Counted from the first letter of the stretch, positions 21,476 through 33,074 are shown. The stretch: DNA of 64,000 nucleotides from Gautieria morchelliformis (GCA_015179125.1 WHVA01000101.1:186001-250000); one strand, 5' to 3'. Notes: generated by a model not told the origin, from the sequence alone. Program-made: numbers and translations.

Positions 21476-24400
21476 TGTTGACCCCATTCGTGCGACAAAC
21501 GAGGTTAAACTCAACGCATCCGCTCTTTCGTCCTCCGACTCTCTCTCTGTTCCGCTCACTTCCGACACCATTTCCGCACCCCCGTTTACAGCATTGGTCG
21601 ACTCCGGTTCGACTCATTGTTTCCTCGATTCCGACTTTGTTTTGAAACATAAACTTCCGACCCGCAACATTCCGACTATTCCGCTCCACCTTTTCGACGG
21701 GTCTTCCAACACGGGAATTTCCCAAGTTGTGGATCTGTCTATCCGTTTCGCTACTGGGGACAACCATGAAGTTACGTTTTACGTTACTCCGCTAGATGCT
21801 AGCTGTTCCGTTGTACTAGGACACAATTGGCTCACCCGATATAATCCGTCGATTAACTGGGCATTGGGTCAAATACAGTTCCGTACCCCGGATCAACTTC
21901 CGTCTATTCCGACGTCTTCTGCAAAGATGGCTCAGGCCTCTTCTGCAACTCCGCTCGTGGATTCAGTTCCGCACTCCGGTCCCGCTTTAGCACCTCCGCC
22001 CCTCGAAGCCCCTCGAATTGCGCTCGTTTCCGCCACCGCTTTCCGCGTATTGCAACGGCAAGATGATACGACCGTCTTCCAGCTTCACCTCTCCGATTCG
22101 GCTTCAGTCAAGGCTCGTTCCGCCTCAACTTCCGCTCCGGTCGACATGAGCTCAGTTCCGGAAGAATATCGTGACTTCCCGGACGTGTTCAATAAGACCA
22201 AAGCCGACAAACCTGCTGAACATCGACCTTACGACTTGAAGATAGATTTGGAAGAAGGAGCATCTCCGCCCCTTGGACCGATCTACTCTCTTTCGCAAAG
22301 TGAACTCCTAACTCTCCGAGAGTTCGTCGATGAACATCTCAACATGGGCTTTATCCGCCCTTCGCTGTCTCCGCACGGCGCTCCGGTCCTCTTCGTCAAG
22401 AAGAAGGATGGATCTCTCCGCCTCTGCGTCGATTTCCGCGGACTCAATGCCCTCACTAAAAAGGACAAATATCCGCTTCCGCGCATTTCCGACTTACTCG
22501 ACACTCCCCGCAGGGCGAAGATCTACACCAAAATTGACCTCCGGCACGCTTATCACCTTGTCCGCATCCGGGAAGGTGACAAGTGGAAAACCACCTTCCG
22601 CACCCGCTACGGTGCCTTTGAGTGGACTGTCATGCCTTTTGGTCTAACCAACGCTCCCGCCGCTTTTCAGCGATTCATGAACGACGTATTTTCCGACCTC
22701 CTCGACGTATGCGTTCTAGTCTACATTGACGACATCCTCATCTATTCTGACACACCGGGAAAAACATCGGGAACATGTCCGCGAAGTACTCCGCCGCCTA
22801 CGCAAACACCATCTCTACGCAAAAGCAGAGAAATGCGAATGGCATCGCGACACGGTCGAATACCTCGGCTACATCCTCTCTCCAACAGGTCTTACCATGG
22901 CAGAGGACAAGGTCAAGGCAATTCAAGAATGGCCGGAACCCCGACGTGTTAAGGATGTACAGTCTTTCCTTGGCTTCGCCAACTTTTACCGGCGTTTCAT
23001 TTATAATTTTTCCGACATTACTGTTCCGCTCACGCGTCTCACCAGGAAGGGTGCCCCATGGAATTTCACACCGGAATGCCGTTCCGCATTTGAAGCTCTC
23101 AAATCGGCCTTCACCACGGCTCCCATACTCGGTTTCTGGATTCCTGATGCCCAACTTGTACTCGAAACCGACGCTTCTGACTACGCGCTAGCCGCCATTC
23201 TTTCCATCATTTCACCCGACGACGGAGAAATTCATCCGATCGCCTTTCATTCCCGCACCTTTTCCGCCCCGGAACTCAACTACGACGTCCACGATAAGGA
23301 ACTACTTGCGATTTTCGAAGCCTTCAAAATCTGGAGACATTACCTCGAAGGTCCAACTTATCCGATCGACGTTGTAACGGATCATAAGAACCTTGAGTAT
23401 TTTGCAACCACTAAGATTTTGACTCGCCGTCAAGTCCGCTGGTCTGAATACCTCTCACAGTTCAACATGGTGATCCGTTTCCGCCCCGGAAAGCTCGGAG
23501 CAAAACCCGACGCGCTCACTAGACGTTGGGACGTCTACCCAAAAGAGGGAAGTAGCGACTATGCCAGGGTTAATCCGCACAATTTCCGCCCAGTATTCTC
23601 CACTGAGCAACTGGCATCGTCCCTGCGTGCCACAGCATTGCAGTTTCCGCTACTCCGCGCCTCAATTATTATGGACACCGAGTCTCTCCATTCCGACATC
23701 CGTTCCGCACTCCGTTCCGACCCCACCTCCGAAACCCACCTCGATGACCCCACCAGTCCTGGATGGTCCCTCGATTCCAACGGATTTCTCCGGTACAAGT
23801 CCCGGATTTACGTTCCGGACACCAACGATCTACGACTTCGCGTGCTCCAGCAAAGCCACGATCATCCGCTCTCAGGACACCAAGGCCAGAACAAGACCCT
23901 CGACATAATCCGACGTACCTATACTTGGCCTCTCCTCCGCACGATGGTCCAAGACTACTGCAAGTCATGCACCACCTGTATGCGAGCCAAGCCTCAACGT
24001 CACAAACCCTACGGCCTCCTGAAGCAACTTCCGATCCCGGAACAACCGTGGAATTCAATATCCATGGATTTCATTGAGAAACTTCCTAAGTCATCTGGCT
24101 ATGATACCATTCTAGTGATCGTTGACCGCCTCACAAAGCAGTCCATCTTTATTCCGACCTACGACACCATAACTTCCGCCCAACTCGCACAGCTCTTTGT
24201 GCTCCACGTCTTTTCCAAGCACGGAATACCTTCCCATGTCACTTCCGACCGTGGATCCGAATTTGTGTCCTCCTTTTTCCGCACACTCGGCAAGGCTCTC
24301 GACATGAAACTCCACTTCACCTCCGGTTATCACCCCGAAGGAGACGGACAGACGGAACGTACTAATCAGACCCTTGAGCAGTATCTCCGCGTCTATTGCA

Positions 24401-25143
24401 ACTACCAACATAGCAATTGGTCCGACCTTCTTCCACTCGCGGAATTTGCCTACAACAATGCGCCTTCCGCTACCACCGGAATTTCACCCTTTTACGCCAA
24501 CAAGGGCTACCACCCGAATCTCGCCATCCACCCTGAACGCGACCTCGCCTCTGCAAGAGCCCGAGATTTCGTTGTGGAACTTGACGACCTTCACCAGCAC
24601 CTCCGAGAGAACATTACAGCTGCCCAGAAGAGATACCAAACTTCCGCCGATCGGAAACGCCTTCCGCAACCGGCATTCGAGATAGGCGACAAAGCCTTTG
24701 TCAAAGCGGAAAACTTCCGCACCACTCGCCCCTCGAAGAAGCTCTCTGAGAAATACCTCGGTCCTTACGAGATCATCGCTAAGGCCGGCAGTCGTTCTTT
24801 CACCCTCAGACTTCCTGACAATATGCGCGCAGTACATCCGGTATTCCATGTCTCTATGCTTGAGCCAGCAGTTCCGAATACAATTCCGAATCGAGAACAA
24901 CCTCCGCCTCCGCCAGTCGTCATCGACGGAGAACCGGAATATGAGATTTCGGAAATTCTCAACTCCAAGCTCGACAGAAGATACCGCTGCCAACTCCAGT
25001 ACCTAGTCAAGTGGGCAGGCTATGAAAACACTGACGAAGAGACTTCGTGGATTTCCGCCACGGAACTTGACCACGCCTCTGACCTCGTCTCTGATTTCCA
25101 CAAGTCATATCCTGACAAGCCTGGCCCCATTTCCGCGCCCTAG
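21439..25143 (+). pseudogene. B1 Pol: protease, RT, RNase H, integrase, chromodomain
   Basis: Aspartic protease [10 protein letters not shown] (about 21594), RT (22270-22750; [18 protein letters not shown] and the YIDD box near 22730), RNase H (about 23090-23520; ETDASDYA), integrase HHCC (23860-23990; HPLSGHQG...CKSCTTC), DDE core (SMDFIEKLPKS, SDRGSEF, NQTLEQYLR; 24050-24400) and a C-terminal chromodomain (24960-25100; QYLVKWAGYE, ETSWISA). One extra A near 22757-22761 (five A, four in B2) breaks the frame right after the catalytic box. Otherwise the protein is open. Expressed by frameshift from gag. Confidence 0.95.
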
Positions 25144-25328
25144 TCATTTCCGACCTCATTTCCACCTCATTTCCGACCTCATTTCCGACCTCATTTCCGA
25201 CCTCATTTCCGACCTCATTTCCGACACCATTGCTTTCACAGTTCTCAGGACATTTATCAAAAACCGATTAATCTTCCGATATCCTATTTTCCGACACTTC
25301 AAGAAATTATCTACAGGTTTTTCGACAT
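25144..25328 (+). repeat. 12-bp tandem repeat and spacer after pol of B1
   Basis: About six copies of CTCATTTCCGAC at 25144-25232, then AT-rich spacer up to the end of the antisense gene. It probably holds the 3' ends of two convergent transcripts. Confidence 0.75.
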
Positions 25329-26564
25329 CTACTCCTCCCTCATGGTCTCCGCCTCGACCTCCCTTTCCGCTTCCGGATCCTTCTCCGACCCTCCTACCTC
25401 GACGATCGCCAACTCCGTGTCTACCCGTTCCCTCGTTTCCGCCCCGTTCTCCTCCTGCACCTGCGGTTCCATCCTTTCCCGGACCATCTCGTTCCGCCAC
25501 CGGTACTCGCGCTTGAACTGCTCCAGGACCGCCGACATGACGGTCATCTGGTTCTGGAACGACAGCAACTGCTGTTCCTGAACCACCGCCATATCCGTCA
25601 GCAGTTTCCGGATCCCGCGTTGGGTTTTCCGGATCCCCCTCAGCGACTCCGCGATGTCTAGCAGCGGAGATGCCATGCTGAAGCGGTTCAGCACCGCTGT
25701 CTCCGATGTTCCGGTCACCGGAAACCCTTCCACCTTCTTCCCGCTTGGTCCCGGTTTTGACTTGGGGGTTTCAGGCCCCTCGGTCTCAACCCTGCGCCGT
25801 TTCCGCTCCACCCTCGCGGCACACCCATCCACCACGCAACGGCACTTCTTGTCCCGGCACCGTTCGCAGGCCGTCTCCCGCGGATTTTCCGACCACACGC
25901 ACTCCAGGCCCTTGACCTCGCACGTATCGCAAGGAGCCTTCTCCTCCTCACCGTCCCTGGTCTTCCTTTTCCGGGTCGCAGGATTTTCCGGCCCCAGCTC
26001 TCGCAACTCCAGTATCCGAGCCAGCTTCTCTTTCCGAGCCTGCTGGAACTCGTCCGCCCTCCGTTTCCGCTCCTCAACTACGTTCGGCATGGGAGCACTC
26101 TCTTTTTGCTTCCCCTTGCCCTCTGGAGTCGGCGTGCTTTCCGCTTCCGACTCCCCTCGGAATCGGCAACTCTCTGGCAGTTCTCTGTGAGCACCGGAAC
26201 CTCCCCACGACATTTCCGACTCACCCGGAACCTCCCCACGACATTTCCGACTCACCCGGAACTTCCCTGCCTTTTCCGCCACGGCCTTTTCTTCCGCAGC
26301 CTTTTCGGCCGCATCCCGTTTCCGTTGTTCTTCACGGGCGCGCGACTCCTCCTCGCGACGCTTACGGTCACGCTCCTCCTTCTCCTTCCGTTCCTGCTCC
26401 CGATGCTCTAGTTCCTTGCGCTCCTCCTCCAGCCGCTCCCTCTCTTTCCGCGCGGCTTCCTCGGCCTCGCGCTTCTCGGCCAGTTCCTTCTGCGCAAGAA
26501 TATCAGCAAAGTGCTGCTTCATCTCGGCACTGGACATTTTAGAGAAATCGACTGAAGAGCTCAT
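25329..26564 (-). CDS. Antisense gene of B1: coiled-coil Zn2Cys6 protein (411 residues)
   Basis: One uninterrupted frame opposite to gag-pol, between pol and the 3' LTR. Start MSSSVDFSKMSS at 26564. Residues about 25-100 are an almost pure Glu/Lys/Arg coiled coil. At residues 212-243 (C1 at 25929-25931) lies C-x2-C-x6-C-x10-C-x2-C-x6-C, the exact Zn2Cys6 spacing, followed by basic RKRRRVE. The C-terminal third is a second helical region (LLDIAESLRGIRKTQRG). Architecture and position match the spliced gene of A, though overall sequence is distant. Family knowledge: such clusters bind DNA in fungal transcription factors. A role in self-regulation or targeting is inference. Confidence 0.8.
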   Translation of the reverse strand: MSSSVDFSKMSSAEMKQHFADILAQKELAEKREAEEAARKERERLEEERKELEHREQERKEKEERDRKRREEESRAREEQRKRDAAEKAAEEKAVAEKAGKFRVSRKCRGEVPGESEMSWGGSGAHRELPESCRFRGESEAESTPTPEGKGKQKESAPMPNVVEERKRRADEFQQARKEKLARILELRELGPENPATRKRKTRDGEEEKAPCDTCEVKGLECVWSENPRETACERCRDKKCRCVVDGCAARVERKRRRVETEGPETPKSKPGPSGKKVEGFPVTGTSETAVLNRFSMASPLLDIAESLRGIRKTQRGIRKLLTDMAVVQEQQLLSFQNQMTVMSAVLEQFKREYRWRNEMVRERMEPQVQEENGAETRERVDTELAIVEVGGSEKDPEAEREVEAETMREE

Positions 26565-26598
26565 GATGGAGTAAACAGAAGACGCGTCTTGTTTCCCG

Positions 26599-26608
26599 CC
26601 TATATTTC
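26599..26608 (-). promoter_or_regulatory. TATA-like box upstream of the antisense gene of B1
   Basis: Minus-strand GAAATATAGG, 35-44 nt before the ATG at 26564, so the layout resembles that of A. A CACGTG palindrome (26635-26640) lies a little further upstream and could be a bHLH site. Confidence 0.45.
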
Positions 26609-26684
26609 AAACTCCGACGCGTTTGTTCACAGGTCACGTGATTCCGACTTGTGGTCTCGCGGGCTCGACCTTAGAAGGAGATAC

Positions 26685-27364
26685 TGTTACGACCGTTCAT
26701 TTCCGACTTCCGACCCTCAGTTCCGCCACTCCTTCCGCCCCTCCAATAGTTCCGCACAACGTTCCGCCCTCCGACATTTCCGACATTCCGCCCCTTGTAC
26801 ATTTCCCTTGTTCTTTCGACTCTATTACTCGGACCCACCGGCCCACCTCGCCATCCATCAAAACCATATATCCGGTCACCCTTGTAGTTCGTTGTCAGAT
26901 ATGTTTTCCCGACCCCTTGTTCTTTGCCATTGTTCTACCTTACCCTGAACCCCCCTTGTAGTCCCATTGTTCCCAATTAGTTAGTTCCCACACATTGTAC
27001 TCGACTTCCGCTTCCTCCGGAATTTGTTTAGTACAACACCATTACTTGTTGCTCTGCGCTTTGTATAAAAACCCCCTCATGTATGTCTGTTATTCTGCAA
27101 TCAGATAATCACCTTCGATACTTGATTTCCTTCGCTCCATCTCCTGTTCTTAGCACAGCGAGTCTAGCAAGATCTCAGTCTCTCCGTCTTCCGCTTTCCG
27201 CCTCAGTTCCGCCTCAAGTTCCGACCAAACCTTTGGCTCAGTACTTTCCAACTTCGGACTCATTTCCGAAATACCTAGGACGATAGTTCATTGGGGGCGC
27301 AACCTATAAGTTGAAGCCGCTGTCCTTTCCAGTTCCGACTTAGTGGAAATCTCGATACGTAACA
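26685..27364 (+). repeat. B1 3' LTR (680 bp)
   Basis: One base shorter than the 5' LTR, apparently otherwise identical, ending GATACGTAACA before the duplicated GATAG. Confidence 0.95.
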
Positions 27365-28796
27365 GATAGTAGACTCTCAACGAAGATTTGGAATAAACTG
27401 TTAAGAACTGAGCTCTGTAACTATCAAACAAGATTACAGCAATTTCAGGAGGCAGAAAAAATCGATTCTGGATAATTTTGTTCATATATTCGTGCTAGCT
27501 ATTTATACTATTTTAGTAGTAAGTACTAGTACTCAAGATACTAGATAAATGGGTCGGGAAGGCTGTTTGTAACTAGGGAGTGACTAATTAATAGTCATAA
27601 TGTCATGGGGTGATGGGGATGATGTTAGGATTCTCTGGGCTTTGGAGCAAGGGTCTATACCTAGTATACCAAAGCCCCTGTCAACATAATACTGAGATAA
27701 TAGCCAGTGAGACGTGTCATGGAGCTAGAATAGAGAATGATACTATATTTGCCCTGCCTAGCATAAATGCTAGGCTTGGAGATGGGGCCCGCTGTCTCTG
27801 TGCCTCTCTTGTGTGGCAGCTGATTGAGTATATGTGTTGCAGATGACTTTCTCAGGTCATTCCACAACACCCTGTACCCCTGCGCAGTCTACTATTCTCT
27901 GCGGCGTTTGGTGCCCGTACCCTCGGTACCTATGGCCTGGCGCCTGTCGACGTCATGGCTGATACCATCACCCGATAGGCGCGCCGTCCCTGATCGGCCG
28001 CACGTGGCCGAAGCTCGAACTCCTGTATACTACCCGATCTATGGGTAATATAGCGTGTCGTAAGATTCGTGTGATCGTCGTTTGCGCCGACGTCTATCGT
28101 GAATGTAGTTTGTGTTTCTTTTGATTTTTTTTTTGTTTTGATTTTCTCTTCTTTTTTTATTAGTTTCTTTTTATATAAATGATTTGAGTAAGATAATTGC
28201 GTTTATCACAACAGGCAGTTCATCTTGAGCCACCTCAAGATGCCTACTATGAACCCCTTGAATTCTTCGAGGTCCCAACCTCCGGCGTATGGCTCAGGGT
28301 GTGCCAGCTTCATGCTGGCTTTTGCGAGCATGGACTTTTCTGGGACCATGTCTGCAGCATCTGTGAGCGCTACATGGATCATCTGTGTGATACCGTCATA
28401 TGGCTCCTGTGGGCCTTCGATCTGGTCTGGAATGCCTTGACCTTCAGTCAAGGCCATGGACCGTTCGCGCAGCTGCACAGCTGTGCATGGCATGGCAGTT
28501 TCTAACTGCTCACTGCTTCACGGGGATTGATGCTGGGTGTCCCCTGTCAATCCCCGTTCTGGACTCGTAGTCTGCTCGAGAGAGCAGAACATGCCTGTCT
28601 GGCCTCCTGAACAACATGCTCCTGCTGTTCGTTTGGTAGCTGGGTGGTCTGCACTCGAGTCACTGCCTCTTCAGCGTGTTGTCTCCACAGCTCCAGGGCA
28701 CACGTATAGTGACAGGCAGCTTGCGCCTCCTTTTGTTGCCAGTGCTCGACTTCGAGCTCCAGGCTTGTGGCCGTGTCCTCGGAGTCGACCTCTGAG

Positions 28797-29260
28797 TGTC
28801 AGGGGACACCCTGCTTTCCAGTTCTGACACCACACCAAGTTCCGATTCCATTTCTGACTCCGCTTCCGGTTCTGATTCCATTTCCGACTCCGCTTCTGAG
28901 AGAACTTCCACCAGTTCTGTTCACTTTGCCAATTCCACTCCACTTTCTGACTTCTGCTCTCGGAACAGTGTTGGAAGTCAAGCGACTCGCGTAATAGGTG
29001 GCATCAAGGGTCGATCAAGGGTCAGGGAGGTCAGGGATGCAGGGTTGATGGCAAGTGCCAAGGGTTGTCCCTGGCTGCGGAGTGTAGTATAATATGGGCT
29101 CGCTGACATTGGGGGTCCTTAGACTTTCCTCTTCGGATTTCCCCTTGTCAGGTGAGAATCCCTTCTCTTGTATACTCTGTTCATTTATACATACTTTGGA
29201 TTTCCCCCTGTCAGTTGTGTGGTAGTGTGATCTCTACAACCAGCTAGGGTTGCCCTTACA
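28797..29260 (+). repeat. Solo LTR of family F (464 bp) in D2 gag
   Basis: TGTCAGGGGACACCC...GTTGCCCTTACA flanked by CTGAG (28792-28796, 29261-29265). It matches the F LTR at 41910-42336, including the Ser/Asp-codon-like TTCCGACTCC repeats and the block GTAATAGGTGGCATCAAGG. Confidence 0.9.
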
Positions 29261-29770
29261 CTGAGGCCACCTGTTCGCAGATCGCCTGTTGGATGGTTTT
29301 GCCATCCTTCACTGGGGCCATGTTGGTCCTGGGGTGCTTTGGTTCATTTCTGAACCGTATGTCCTGCACGGACGGGATGTTCGGCGGCGGCATCCATCGC
29401 CGGTTGTGTGCTTCGTGCTGCTCCTCAGCGGCACTTTTACGCCCACTGTCTGTCGCTCGGTGTGACCCTCGGTGGCGGCAGTGCTCGTTCTTGTCTTCAA
29501 GAGCTTGTAGCGTCACCCTTACACCGGCAATTTCTGTATTGCTCTGGTGCACGTCCATGCATGACTTGGTCAGCGATGCTCACAGACCCGTGAGCAACTT
29601 TGCTAGTTTGCGTGCCATCGTGATATGGTGGTGATCCTGTCTGCCACGTTCTCCAGCTCACGGCCATCTGCTCATTCCTCACATTGGCATGGCCGATGCG
29701 CTGGGTTGCTTCGTGCAGCTGGTTGTTCAGCCACACGGTCACCATTGTTTCATCAATGATGTTTGTCCTT

Positions 29771-30143
29771 GAGGTCCCATCGGAAGTTTTGTGATTCGGA
29801 GTTCGAATCACACCCACATTGTGACCAAACGCCTGCCGAACTCATGATGCGAATCACACCTTGGGGCCGCACGAATCACGGTTTCGAGCCAGAAGTCTGC
29901 ATGAATCATGGTCTGAGCCCCTGTGAATCACGGTTCAACGGGGCCTAATCACGAAAATAATCACAACTTTTACGCCCGTTTGCCAGACTTCTGAACATTT
30001 TAGGTGTGTCCATGTTACCGGCATCAATACTTGCGTCGAACAACTTGTAATTACAATACTTCGTGCTACTCTTCTCGAAGGGGGAGCACTACTGAGGCTT
30101 TAATAACTGCTGTAATTATTTTCACAACACACTAAATACATAA
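29771..30143. other. Gene-free stretch with clustered GAATCAC motifs
   Basis: Between the end of D2 and the recombinase relic. The motif GAATCAC or its complement occurs about six to eight times between 29790 and 29970, including an 8-bp hairpin GTGATTCG / CGAATCAC. No gene is visible. Confidence 0.6.
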
Positions 30144-30709
30144 CTAACTGGGAACATCGGACTGTGTCTGCTTGACCGAAGCTGCTTCTATGGTACCATC
30201 ACTGTCGGCCATCCTTTTCCCTTTTTTCACCTGCAGATGTGTCACAAAAAACCTTGGCAGTGAGTCATTACCACGCATTTTATCCAGCGTTGCAATAGCT
30301 TCAGTGGATGACTTCCCCTGCTCAATCTCCAGCTGTATTCTGTCGACGATGGCGATGAACTGATGCCATTTTTTGGGCACCTGTACAGTGGACGGTGCAG
30401 CAAGAGGATCGGGTGACAGAAGGTATATGTCAATCCATGACCATGACTGACAATATCAGGATAGATATTTCACTTACATTGGTGTCGCCAGTGGGCCGCC
30501 AGCGCTGGTGGCTACCCTTCTTTATCCCTACGATTTTCTTTGCACCCCACTGTCTCTCCACCATTTGTAGTGGTACTTTCTGACCGACACCCTCTACTAA
30601 TGCCCCCTCTGTCCACACTCTCCATACATCTCCGCATGTCTGATATGCACCAAGAGTGTCTGTCCCCCAACACTCCCATGTCCACGATGGATCCCGTATG
30701 AGCTCAAGG

Positions 30710-31240
30710 TGTTACAATACCATCCTTCGTAAGATTGACCGAGCTCGGGGGCGAAACCTGAGGTAAGGTCTGAGGTTACGGGGCGAGGTTCTGATAGGGA
30801 GGTCGGAGAGGGACTTGGATTCAGCTTGCTTATGTGCTGCAGTGACCCTACGTACGAGTCCCAACTTCGGAGGTAAACAAATAAGAGGCGAGTTTTGGCT
30901 TAAGAGGCGAAGACTTAAAAACTAGCTAAGGATCAAAGAGTACGATAGTTGATTTTCAGACTGAACAATAGGAATGCATACAGGGGGGTTATATATGGGC
31001 GAGAGTAAGGGTCAGGGGCGAGCATATATGGGGGAATCAGGGCGAGGTCAATATACAAGTGATGCGTGATGGAACGGGATCAGTAACTAAGGGGATTCAG
31101 GCATGGGATCAAGGTCAGATATGAATCCAGGCTTGGGCTCAGGCTTAGAATCACAAGTACTCGGGCACGAGTATCACAAGGCTCGGGCTCAGATAAAGGG
31201 TTGTACCGGTAAGTAACCAGCCAAAGGCCGGGTCCTTACA
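30710..31240. repeat. I: solo LTR (531 bp) in the recombinase relic
   Basis: TGTTACAATACC...GGTCCTTACA with a perfect duplication CAAGG (30705-30709, 31241-31245). Removing it restores an open exon (…WQAILELIRD…), so it landed in coding sequence. No internal region of this family is present. Confidence 0.9.
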
Positions 31241-31543
31241 CAAGGATGGCCTGCCACGTGCAGAGCCGTCCAAATTGGTACTGAGCTTCAGTCCCGCTCA
31301 GGGATTCACTGAGAATGCAGAGGGAGGAGGGATAATGTAATCATGTGGGGTACATGGTGCTGAAAGACTGGGTGACAATGGAAGAACTGTATATGAAACA
31401 TTGCCATATGATACATGCCGTGGAAAGAGCTGGCTTTCCCTGGCACTTTCACTTGACAGGGGTTGGAGTGAGAACTTTCCAGCAGTGGTATGAGCTAATG
31501 GTTCACATCATATGTATTATGAGGAACAGTACCGTGTTGTCCA

Positions 31544-32616
31544 TGTTGTGACAAACGCAATTATTTCACTCCAAATCATTTATATATAAAAGGAAACTAA
31601 TAAAGAAAGAAAAGAAAATCAAAAGAAAAATCAAAAGAAACAAAAATTATATTCATGATAGACGTCGGCGCAGACGACGATCACACGAAATTTATGTCAT
31701 GCTATATTACTCACAAATTGGGTGATATACAGGAGTTCGAGTGTCGACCACGTGCGGTCGATCAGGGACGGCGCGCCTATCGGGTGATGGCATCGGCCAT
31801 GACGTCGACAGGTGCCAGGCCATAGGCACCGAGGGGTGCAGGCACCAAACGCCGCAGAAAATAATAGACTGCGCAGGGGTATGAGATATTGTGGAGCGAC
31901 CTGAGAAAGTCACCTGCAGTATACATATTCAATCAGCTGCCCCACAGAAAGGGCACAGAGACAGCGGCCCCATCTCCAAGACCAGCATATGTGCTGGGCA
32001 GGGTAGACTCAGATCCATTTTTCTATTCTAATATCATGACACGTCTGACTGATTACTATCTTAACATCATGTGGACAGGGGCTTTGTATACTAGGTACAG
32101 ATCCCTATTTCAAGGCCCAGACAATCCTAACACCATCCCCATCACCCCATGACCTTATGACTATAAATTAGTCACCCCTTAGTTACAAAGTAGTTTTTCG
32201 ACCCATCCATCCAATATCTTGAACACTAGTAGTTACTATCAATATAGTATAAATAGCTAGTACACATGTATGAATGAGATCATCCAGAATCGATTATTCT
32301 GCCTCCTGAAATTGCTGTAGTCTTGTTTGATAGCTACAGAGCTCAGATCTTGATAGTTTATTCCAAATCTTCGTTGAGAGTCTACTATCACTGTTTACTC
32401 TATACTATCTTAAAAGCGAACGCTTTTGATTTGACTATCCCTTGGATCGACGCCGTTCTTCTGTCGATGCGGTCACGTGACCCTCATTCATCAGTGCTGG
32501 ACGCGCCTCGAAAGGCTTAGTCAGCACATAAACGAGGGGCGAACACAGTGGTTTCAATCACTGAGCAATAGAATTCTACTTGTTGAAGGCACTAATTGAT
32601 ACCTTAATCTAAAAAA
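31544..32616 (+). repeat. C2: LTR-like repeat (1073 bp), inverted relative to C1 and C3
   Basis: Begins TGTTGTGACAAACGC and ends TTAATCTAAAA. Contains TATATAAAAGG near 31582 and the palindrome GGTCACGTGACC (32471-32482). Its flanks are GTCCA on the left (31539-31543) and AAAAT on the right (32617-32621); these do not match each other, but each matches a flank of C3. Confidence 0.9.
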
Positions 32617-33074
32617 AATTGTCTACCTGTGTCCTGTCTCATGCCTCATTCGGACAGAGTTCCAACTGATGATATAGATGCAATAGGTCATTGGCAGGGT
32701 AACACGAGGCATGAAGTGTACTCATCTAAGATACCTAAAGCTGTGTGTTCAATCGGCAAGTATCTGCCTATATCTTAGCTGATCCCGAGGACCCTATAGG
32801 GTGTGACAGCTCTTGCTGGCTTCTATGTTGGTGAGAACTATAACGTGCCCTGGGCCATTGTAGATGTGCCAACAGAGTTGCAAACATGCATCTTCCCCTT
32901 TGCTGAAGTGGCACTTGCCAAAGTGAAAGGTGTTGCAACTCTGAACCAGGGAACGATCAATCTACTAGAGCTGCTAGTTTAGCCTCAAGTTCACACCCAA
33001 CTCCATCTTCTTTGACGATGTGGCATGTTCAGCCCTCAGGGCAATTTCAAGAAAGGCCACAACAGATTCTGGAC
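32617..33074 (+). other. Inverted 458-bp segment of the recombinase relic
   Basis: Reads on plus although the rest of the gene reads on minus. It encodes the stretch with VPTDD, IGHWQGNTRHEVYSSKIP (GH box and Tyr), then PWAIVDVPTELQ and FPFAEVALAKVKG. Bounded by the oppositely oriented repeats C2 and C3 with exchanged target duplications, as expected after recombination between inverted repeats. Its acceptor site at 32657 would complete the intron whose donor is at 34159. Confidence 0.8.

Larger units (their letters stand above)
19335..27364 (+). mobile_element. B1: full-length Ty3/gypsy chromovirus with antisense gene
   Basis: 8030 bp with LTRs of 681 and 680 bp and a perfect 5-bp duplication GATAG (19330-19334, 27365-27369), inserted in C1. 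Order: gag, -1 frameshift signal, pol with chromodomain, a 12-bp tandem repeat, an antisense Zn2Cys6 gene, a polypurine stretch AGAAGGAG, 3' LTR. The near-identical LTRs mean a recent insertion, yet gag and pol carry single-base frameshifts relative to B2 or to their own continuing frames; two lie at short base runs, so assembly error should be considered. Confidence 0.95.
19180..28213 (-). repeat. C1: LTR-like repeat (999 bp) split by B1
   Basis: Segments 19180-19334 and 27370-28213. It is flanked by GGCAG (19175-19179 and 28214-28218). On minus it begins TGTTGTGATAAACGC and ends TTAATCTAAAA, so it has a TG start but not a CA end. It carries the 12-bp palindrome GGTCACGTGACC (19237-19248), conserved in C2 and C3. 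The 5-bp duplication suggests a solo LTR; no coding copy is in the window. Confidence 0.8.
13758..29770 (-). mobile_element. D2: older D-family chromovirus with several insertions
   Basis: Minus-strand D element, more diverged than D1 and D3. Blocks: 13758-15682 (chromodomain to RNase H), 16315-19174 (RNase H, RT, protease, gag C-terminus), 28219-28791 and 29266-about 29770 (gag). Between them lie a B-LTR fragment (15683-16314), C1 containing B1 (19180-28213, target duplication GGCAG) and a solo F LTR (28797-29260, duplication CTGAG). No 5' LTR is seen at its right end. It keeps the region after the integrase core that D1 and D3 have both lost. Confidence 0.8.
17615..29770 (-). pseudogene. 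D2 gag-protease, split by insertions
   Basis: From the right: gag N-terminus (29266-29770; helical, diverged from D1 and D3), capsid region (28219-28791; MKLAHPEPYAGG, ILRWLKMNCLL), the C1/B1 insertion, then capsid C-terminus (18615-19174), zinc knuckle C-x2-C-x4-H-x4-C (CFECGQTGHIKVNC, about 18430-18490) and an aspartic protease with LLDSGSEG (about 18010). It ends at the TGA 17615-17617. Frameshifts and insertions make it non-functional. Confidence 0.8.

Noticed and set aside
29795..29830. tRNA gene suggested by GTTCGAATC
   Set aside because: No acceptor stem, D arm or anticodon arm can be folded around it; it is part of the GAATCAC cluster.
31345..31551. Plus-strand open frame of 68 codons next to C2
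   Set aside because: It is the complement of an exon of the recombinase relic (…ACIIWQ…), whose minus frame joins the GCR1_C-like exon by a 45-nt intron.
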